Source: Myxacorys almedinensis A (GTDB taxonomy: Bacteria > Cyanobacteriota > Cyanobacteriia > Leptolyngbyales > Leptolyngbyaceae). From it: 64,000 bases of DNA. Below, piece after piece: positions 58,895-64,000 of this stretch (the first letter of the stretch is position 1; the number at the start of each line of letters is the position of its first letter). A program made the translations under genes and the position numbers. Location: the NCBI RefSeq assembly GCF_010091945.1, contig NZ_WVIE01000006.1:149777-213776 (forward strand), given 5' to 3'. The notes under the pieces were generated by a model. It saw nothing but the letters and a program-made list of their open reading frames with translations, did not search any database and had not been told where the DNA came from.

Positions 58895-61426
58895 TTAGAC
58901 CGATGCTTGCTGACGCTGATAGAGCGACCAATACAAACCTTTCGATCGCAGCAGTTGGTCGTGGGTTCCTTTTTCAGCAATTACCCCTTTTTCCATAACC
59001 AAGATTAAATCTGCCTTTTTGAGCGGGGCAAACCGGTGAGCAATTAGAAAAACGGTGCGATCGCTGGCAACGTGCTGAAGATTTTGCAACACCTGCTGTT
59101 CAGTCTCACTATCGAGCGCACTTGTTGCCTCATCTAACACCAAAACAGGAGCATTAGAGAGAAACAGCCGCGCTAGCGCAATGCGCTGCCGTTGCCCCCC
59201 TGAAAGTGCTGTACCCCGTTCTCCCGTGTTGGTTTCATAGCCTTGGGGCAGTTCGCTGATAAAGTCGTGGGCAACCGCCAACCGCGCCGCTTCTACGACT
59301 TCTTCGGCGCTAATGTCGGCGCGTCCAAGACTGATATTATCGACGATCGTGCCATTGAAGATCAGATCTTCTTGCAGCACAACCCCCATTTGACTCCGCA
59401 ACGAGTGCAAATCCACACTCTTGACATCAAAGCCATCAACCAAGATGCGCCCCGCTTCGGGGAGATAAAGCCGTTGCAGGAGTTTAGAGAGCGTGCTCTT
59501 GCCCGACCCGCTGCGACCCACCACACCAACCAGCATTCCGGGTTCAGTAGTAAACGAAATTCCCTTTAAAACGGGTTCTTGGTTCGGGTTATATCGAAAG
59601 AACACCTGATCAAACGTTACCTGCCCTTTAAGTGGTGGCAACACCAATCCTGATCCCGGTTCGGCTTCGGGAGGAACATTGAGAATGTCGCCGATTCGAT
59701 CAACCGATAACAACACCTGCTGCAAATTCTGCCACAGTTGAACTAACCTCAGCAACGGACCTGTCACCCGCCCAGACAACATCTGAAATGCGACCAACTG
59801 CCCAATCGTCAGGTTTTGTTGAATCACCTGATGCGCCCCGACCCAGAGAATTAACAGGTAGGAAAAATTGGTGAGAAAGTCGCCCAAGTTGTTGCTGATA
59901 TTAGAGGTTGTGGACGCTTTAAAGCTGGTGCGAATATAGCGAGCAAACAATCCTTCCCAGCGATCGCGGGAGGTTTTTTCTGCCGCATGAGCTTTGACCG
60001 AGTGAATCCCCGTCACCGTCTCAACCAGAAACGACTGACTATCTGCACTGCGGTTAAACGTCTCGTTGAGCCAGTTCCGTAAGATCGGCGTGGTGGTGAG
60101 CGTTAGCGCCGCGTATAGCGGCAACACCGCCAGCGCTACGGCAGTCAGTGGGATGCTGTAGAAAAACATCAACGCTAAATAAACAACAGAGAAAATCGAG
60201 TCTAGGACAACCGTCAGCGCCGTGCCAGTCATAAACTGGCGAATGTTTTCTAGCTCTTGAACTCGCGCTACCGTATCTCCCACCCGGCGAGACTCAAAAT
60301 ACGCCAGAGGTAACCGCATCAAGTGGCGAAACAATTGTGCCGAAAGGCTCAGATCCAAGCGCCGAGCCGTGTGCGTGAAGATAAATAGGCGAAGAATACC
60401 CAAAACCGCTTCAAAAATGGCAACGCCCAGCAGCGCGAACGCCATGACATCTAGCGTCGAGATGCTGCCCTGTACCATGACGCGATCGATGACGACTTGA
60501 GTAATCAACGGCGTTGCCAAACCCACAATCTGTAGCGTGATTGAGGCAACGAGAACCTCAACCAGTAGCCCCCGATACTTCCAGACTGCTGGCAAAAACC
60601 AACCGAGGTTAAACCGCTCTTGCTTCTGAACCGTCTCGACTTGCCAAAGGGCCCCGTCCCACGACTGCTGCACCGCAGAGCGGTGAATTGCTTCACAGGT
60701 CATGAGCGGATTCATCGGATCAGCAATAATCAAGCGATCGCCTCTGACGCCATATCCCACCACCCAATGCTGCTCAGCATTTGGCGTTCCCCACCGGAGC
60801 AGCACCGGAAAATTGAGCAGCCTCAAATTTTGCCAGGTCGATTCGATGCGCCGCAACTGTAGACCCAGCTTTTCAGCCGCATCGACCAGATGGGTGGGGC
60901 GCTGCCCGGTCAACTGCCGTTGCACCCACTCCAACTGCGCCGGGTTTTGCAAATGGTTTGCCACCATCGTTAAACAGGCTGCCCCTGGATTCATGCCCGA
61001 AACAAAGGGAAATCCGGAGACCGGTTGGGGCGAGACATCCGTCTGGGGCTGATAGCGATCGCGCTGAATTGCCCAAAACCGATCAATATCAGCCGACGAC
61101 AATGCCGCCCATGTGTCTGCGTTCCACTGCACTACCACCACATCATTACTCGCTGCCCGCGCCTTCCATCCCGGCAGTTCCAGCAGTTCACCAAGCCACT
61201 CTCCAGGCTTGAGCAACACCGTCCGCTCCTCTTCAGAAATCAGCCGCACCTTTCCACTCAACACAATCAACTGGAGACCAGGCGTTTCCTCTGACCACAG
61301 CAATTGCCCTAGCCGATATCGCCGGATCTCGGCTTTTGTCTTAAATTGAACTTGCTGATCAGGGCTGAGGAAACACAAGGGCGGTGCTTCCCACGGCAAA
61401 TTCGCGGCAATGTCATTTGTAAGCAT
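58895..61426 (-). CDS. ABC exporter with degenerate C39 peptidase-like domain (HlyB-type)
   Basis: An 843-residue ABC exporter. Order: a CNMP-binding-like N-terminal domain (about residues 20-125), a C39-peptidase-like domain (about 135-265), six membrane helices (about 285-560) and an ATPase domain (about 610-835; Walker A GRSGSGKST, signature LSGGQRQR, D-loop region LDEATSALD). In the C39 domain the catalytic Cys is replaced by Pro147 (MNPGAAC), while the His220 and Asp236 positions are kept. It therefore probably binds but does not cleave its substrate, as in HlyB. It lies 71 bases after a PpiC-type isomerase gene. No HlyD-like membrane-fusion gene is nearby. Confidence 0.9.
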   Translation of the reverse strand: MLTNDIAANLPWEAPPLCFLSPDQQVQFKTKAEIRRYRLGQLLWSEETPGLQLIVLSGKVRLISEEERTVLLKPGEWLGELLELPGWKARAASNDVVVVQWNADTWAALSSADIDRFWAIQRDRYQPQTDVSPQPVSGFPFVSGMNPGAACLTMVANHLQNPAQLEWVQRQLTGQRPTHLVDAAEKLGLQLRRIESTWQNLRLLNFPVLLRWGTPNAEQHWVVGYGVRGDRLIIADPMNPLMTCEAIHRSAVQQSWDGALWQVETVQKQERFNLGWFLPAVWKYRGLLVEVLVASITLQIVGLATPLITQVVIDRVMVQGSISTLDVMAFALLGVAIFEAVLGILRLFIFTHTARRLDLSLSAQLFRHLMRLPLAYFESRRVGDTVARVQELENIRQFMTGTALTVVLDSIFSVVYLALMFFYSIPLTAVALAVLPLYAALTLTTTPILRNWLNETFNRSADSQSFLVETVTGIHSVKAHAAEKTSRDRWEGLFARYIRTSFKASTTSNISNNLGDFLTNFSYLLILWVGAHQVIQQNLTIGQLVAFQMLSGRVTGPLLRLVQLWQNLQQVLLSVDRIGDILNVPPEAEPGSGLVLPPLKGQVTFDQVFFRYNPNQEPVLKGISFTTEPGMLVGVVGRSGSGKSTLSKLLQRLYLPEAGRILVDGFDVKSVDLHSLRSQMGVVLQEDLIFNGTIVDNISLGRADISAEEVVEAARLAVAHDFISELPQGYETNTGERGTALSGGQRQRIALARLFLSNAPVLVLDEATSALDSETEQQVLQNLQHVASDRTVFLIAHRFAPLKKADLILVMEKGVIAEKGTHDQLLRSKGLYWSLYQRQQASV

Positions 61427-61497
61427 CTAACACTCAGAACTGGGGGACAGCAGATCATCAAACCGATCGAGATCAAATGGGTCGGAACATCGTTGGG

Positions 61498-62262
61498 TTA
61501 GTCTTCACCAACTTGTAGTTTGACGGTCATTTTTTGGATTTTTTCACCCATCCACCGATCAAACAACTCGTTACGCAACATCTGGCTCAGTTGGGCATTA
61601 TCGAGCGATGCCGGCAAAACTTGCTCCACTCGAAACAATGCCCAGCGATTCTCAATCTCAAGCGGGCCGACCAAATCGCCCACATTGGCAGAATCGATCT
61701 CCGCCCGAACATTATCAGGCATCGTTCCCCGGCTTACCGGTCCCATCATGCCATTTGCAATGCGATCGTCAGCCACCGAATGCTCCCTTGCCAGTTCTTC
61801 AAAACTAGCTCCCTCGTGCACCTGAATTTTGAGTTCTTCAGCTAATTCCTGATTTTCAACGATGATCCGTGACAACACGACCCGGTCAAGAAAAACTTTA
61901 CGTTCAATAAAATATTCTTGCAGTTTAGGCTCGGTGGCAACTTGCTTAAGCTTCTCAACTTTAAAGTTAGATGAAATTTGGTTGTGAAACGTAGTGTAGT
62001 CCAAACCGTTGCGATTCAGCCATTCCTGGAATACTTTAGGATCGGTAAGCTGTTGTTGGAGGCGAAAATCGATCACTGCCTGCTCAATCACCGCAGGGTT
62101 AATGTTGAGATCTTCGCGGTTCTCTAGCTCATGCTCTAAAATATACTGGCGCAAAATATCACCCAGAAAGCCTTGCAGCTTACCCGATGTTTGTAAATAA
62201 CGAAGGCACTGTCTTAGAGAAAGGGCTTCCTCATCAACTGTTAGAAAAGCTTTAGCGTCCAT
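61498..62262 (-). CDS. PpiC-type peptidylprolyl isomerase
   Basis: A 254-residue parvulin-type isomerase. The N-terminal helical SurA/PpiC-like region (about residues 1-115) precedes a rotamase domain (about 125-215; VVLSRIIVENQELAEELKIQ, FEELAREHSVADDR and a GPVSRGTMP segment). It has no signal peptide, so it is probably cytoplasmic or exported by another route. It is co-transcribed with the HlyB-like exporter 71 bases downstream. This arrangement recurs in cyanobacterial peptide- or protein-export loci and suggests folding help for the exported substrate. Confidence 0.85.
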   Translation of the reverse strand: MDAKAFLTVDEEALSLRQCLRYLQTSGKLQGFLGDILRQYILEHELENREDLNINPAVIEQAVIDFRLQQQLTDPKVFQEWLNRNGLDYTTFHNQISSNFKVEKLKQVATEPKLQEYFIERKVFLDRVVLSRIIVENQELAEELKIQVHEGASFEELAREHSVADDRIANGMMGPVSRGTMPDNVRAEIDSANVGDLVGPLEIENRWALFRVEQVLPASLDNAQLSQMLRNELFDRWMGEKIQKMTVKLQVGED

Positions 62263-62673
62263 GAATCTCGATTCTGTGAGGGTCTAAATCTGATAGTATC
62301 CTGCCTACGGTAGATGGGCACTTCACAGGAACTTTATATTGGCATAAGCAGTGTAATATAAGCCAATGTGATTAAACTTCAAGACCCTCTCTTTTCGACT
62401 CCGCAATTTCAACTAATTTACGTATATTAAATGATCACTCCCTGAGTAAAGGTTGGCAACGCGATTTATAAGCGGGTAAACAACAGGGTGACCCATCGCA
62501 GTCAGAAATTACAGAATGTAAGACGGCTGGAAAGCTTCTGTGCCGTTTGCGTACAAGGGTTTACGAAGATTTTTCAGCTTGCAAAGGTTGAGCCATCTTG
62601 CCCTCGCTCAACGCAACGTTACATTTCACACTCAAATATTTGGTCTCCTTTCGCTAAGATCATAAATAAGATC

Positions 62674-62702
62674 TAAAACCCGACCGGAAAACTGGGGTTT
62701 TA
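62674..62702. other. Hairpin in the peroxiredoxin 5' region
   Basis: TAAAACCC pairs with GGGGTTTTA around a 12-base loop, about 50 bases before the peroxiredoxin start. It could be an upstream terminator or a 5'-UTR structure. The 492-base gap 62263-62754 otherwise shows no gene. A 62-codon frame at 62488-62676 looks non-coding. Confidence 0.4.
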
Positions 62703-62754
62703 TGGCATGATCACTGAGTAACTATCCTCGATCGATAAGGAAAATAAGAACGTT

Positions 62755-63390
62755 ATGGCTCTCCGACTTGGCGACACCGTTCCCAACTTCACGCAAGACT
62801 CCTCTGAAGGAACCATCAATTTCTACGACTGGGCTGGCGATAGCTGGGTCGTTCTCTTCTCGCATCCAGCAGACTACACTCCCGTTTGCACCACAGAGCT
62901 AGGTCAAGTAGCAAAGCTCAAGCCCGAATTTGATCAGCGCAATGTGAAAACGATCGCGCTCAGCGTTGATTCGGCTGAATCTCACAAAGGCTGGATTGGC
63001 GATATCAACGAAACCCAAAGCTGTAGTGTAAATTATCCGATTTTGGCTGATCCAGATCGCCAAGTTTCTGATCTCTATGACATGATCCACCCCAATGCCA
63101 ATAATACCTTGACGGTGCGATCGGTGTTCATCATCGACAACAACAAAAAACTTCGTCTAACCTTTACCTACCCTGCTAGCACAGGGCGGAACTTTGAGGA
63201 AATTCTACGGGTGATTGACTCCCTGCAATTGACCGACAACTACGGCGTTGCAACTCCAGCAAACTGGACTGATGGGGGCGATGTCGTTGTTGTACCATCG
63301 ATCCCCACTGATGCGGCAAGAGAGAAGTTTCCGAAAGGGGTAACCGAAGTGAAGCCCTACTTGCGAATGACGCCTCAGCCCAACAAATAA
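62755..63390 (+). CDS. 1-Cys peroxiredoxin (Prx6 type)
   Basis: Reduces hydrogen and organic peroxides. The 211-residue protein has the catalytic PADYTPVCTTE motif with Cys45 and the long C-terminal region (PYLRMTPQP) of the Prx6 class. A second cysteine (Cys91) is not at the resolving position of 2-Cys enzymes. ATG 62755 with AAGGA about 12 bases upstream. It is monocistronic and ends at a rho-independent terminator. Confidence 0.92.
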   Translation: MALRLGDTVPNFTQDSSEGTINFYDWAGDSWVVLFSHPADYTPVCTTELGQVAKLKPEFDQRNVKTIALSVDSAESHKGWIGDINETQSCSVNYPILADPDRQVSDLYDMIHPNANNTLTVRSVFIIDNNKKLRLTFTYPASTGRNFEEILRVIDSLQLTDNYGVATPANWTDGGDVVVVPSIPTDAAREKFPKGVTEVKPYLRMTPQPNK

Positions 63391-63416
63391 GTGTTTTATT
63401 TCTGCGATTTTAAGGT

Positions 63417-63446
63417 GGGTGGGCAATGTAGCTCACCCTTTTTTAT
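63417..63446 (+). terminator. Rho-independent terminator after the peroxiredoxin gene
   Basis: GGGTG-x-GC pairs with GC-x-CACCC around AATGTA and is followed by TTTTTT. Confidence 0.8.
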
Positions 63447-63484
63447 CTGCCTAATCATGACTTTTTAGCTCGACTTTATCCAAT

Positions 63485-64000
63485 TCAAGCAGCGTAGCAC
63501 AGGAGGCTAGACCAGCAATCCAACAAGGCTTTTGGTATTTTTACCACATCGGTTGTTTGGCTAGAGGGCTGAAAAAGTCGAGTTTGCCAAAACTGTTGAC
63601 GAACAAAAGCTAATGCATCGATGAAGGTTGGCAGAGATTTGTCATACCAAGCAGATTGAGGCAGTGAAACCTGCACTTGAGACTGAAGTTGATGTGCTAG
63701 TAAGACAACAATTGAGAACAGGGCGAGTAAGGCAGGAGTCGTTCGTAAGATGGCTAAGTCAGACCATTGTCGTTGGGTTTGGACGCCTAAATGGGCACGG
63801 ACTTCCTCAAAAGTTACTTCCACTTGCCACCGCTGACGGAACCACAACAGGATTTGCTTGGCTGTGGCATTGACATCGGTTGAGAGAAACGCTTGAGGCT
63901 CAAATTTGCCCTTGGGGTCTTTGATACCAAATTGAAAAAAGGGAGAGACAAATGAGAGAATGGGTTCTGCCGTGTGGAGAAAAACAGCAATGTCAGGTGT
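63485..64000 (-). mobile_element. IS4-superfamily transposase, 5' end cut by the window edge
   Basis: 171 residues of a DDE transposase, open to the right edge (TPDIAVFLHTAEPILSFVSP at 64000). The C-terminal catalytic Glu region reads WFRQRWQVEVTFEEVRAHLG, then VQTQRQWSDLAILRTTPALL, typical of IS701/IS4-like transposases. The ending LLCYAA at 63485 appears natural, so this copy may be intact beyond the window. The insertion-sequence end should lie in the about 40 bases left of 63485. The rest of the element is outside the window. Confidence 0.85.

Noticed and set aside
62488..62676. 62-codon frame before the peroxiredoxin gene
   Set aside because: Cys-rich, low-quality sequence, no ribosome-binding site and no recognisable family.

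Overview
The window is cyanobacterial. The octamer GCGATCGC (HIP1) recurs throughout, inside and between genes. The gene content also fits: ndhN, a HetZ-like regulator, a TonB-dependent receptor with an AMIN domain, DUF2993 and DUF2079 proteins, and the gene orders rpmG-rpsR-rnr and plsX-fabH-fabD-plsC. TPR proteins, REC-GAF-PP2C signalling, abundant repeats and mobile-element relics suggest a filamentous, Leptolyngbya- or Oscillatoria-like organism with a fairly large genome. That placement is inferred from content only.

Layout. 1-11.8 kb is mostly housekeeping: a glycosyltransferase cut by the left edge, a leftward group (Fe-S-type PD-(D/E)XK nuclease, GNAT, recJ), ndhN, a membrane coiled-coil protein, two TPR genes, a DUF2993 protein, an acetoacetate-decarboxylase-like protein and a GNAT. 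11.8-16.5 kb is an accessory island. It holds a RelE-type pair with a frameshifted toxin, an intact RelE-like pair, a HigBA-like pair, a papain-fold toxin with a putative immunity gene, a decayed siderophore-binding-protein gene and a DUF4351 gene tail. Modular HIP1-bounded intergenic repeats lie between them. 16.5-21.2 kb is an iron/siderophore locus (FecB-like lipoprotein, TonB receptor, PchR-like AraC regulator) with a 21-bp direct repeat in front of the receptor gene. A degraded version of that repeat lies in the island beside the FecB relic. 21.2-21.9 kb holds transposon debris and an orphan terminator-like hairpin.

21.9-31.8 kb carries a radical SAM enzyme overlapping a second glycosyltransferase, a HetZ-like regulator, a sugar transferase followed by a perfect 101-bp tandem duplication, a site-2 protease, an exported protein, and a PP2C phosphatase/anti-sigma kinase pair. 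31.8-35.6 kb is the leftward phospholipid/fatty-acid operon. 35.8-49.1 kb has a DUF2079 membrane protein, an FHA protein, RNase R-like nuclease, bS18, bL33, tRNA-Ser(CGA), ComEC, a 21-bp heptad-coding repeat, small hypothetical genes, a TPR protein, a PabC-like aminotransferase and ftsH.

49.1-54.3 kb is bracketed by two inverted copies of an about 150-bp MITE-like element. Between them are a sensor histidine kinase, an epimerase and an acyltransferase-like gene. 54.3-64 kb has a Rieske oxygenase, a lipoprotein, a conserved hypothetical, an alpha-oxoamine synthase, a PpiC-type isomerase followed by an ABC exporter whose C39 domain has lost its catalytic Cys, a 1-Cys peroxiredoxin and a transposase cut by the right edge.

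The most unusual content is the 11.8-16.5 kb island and its repeats, the relic siderophore locus, the MITE pair, the 101-bp duplication and the degenerate-C39 exporter.
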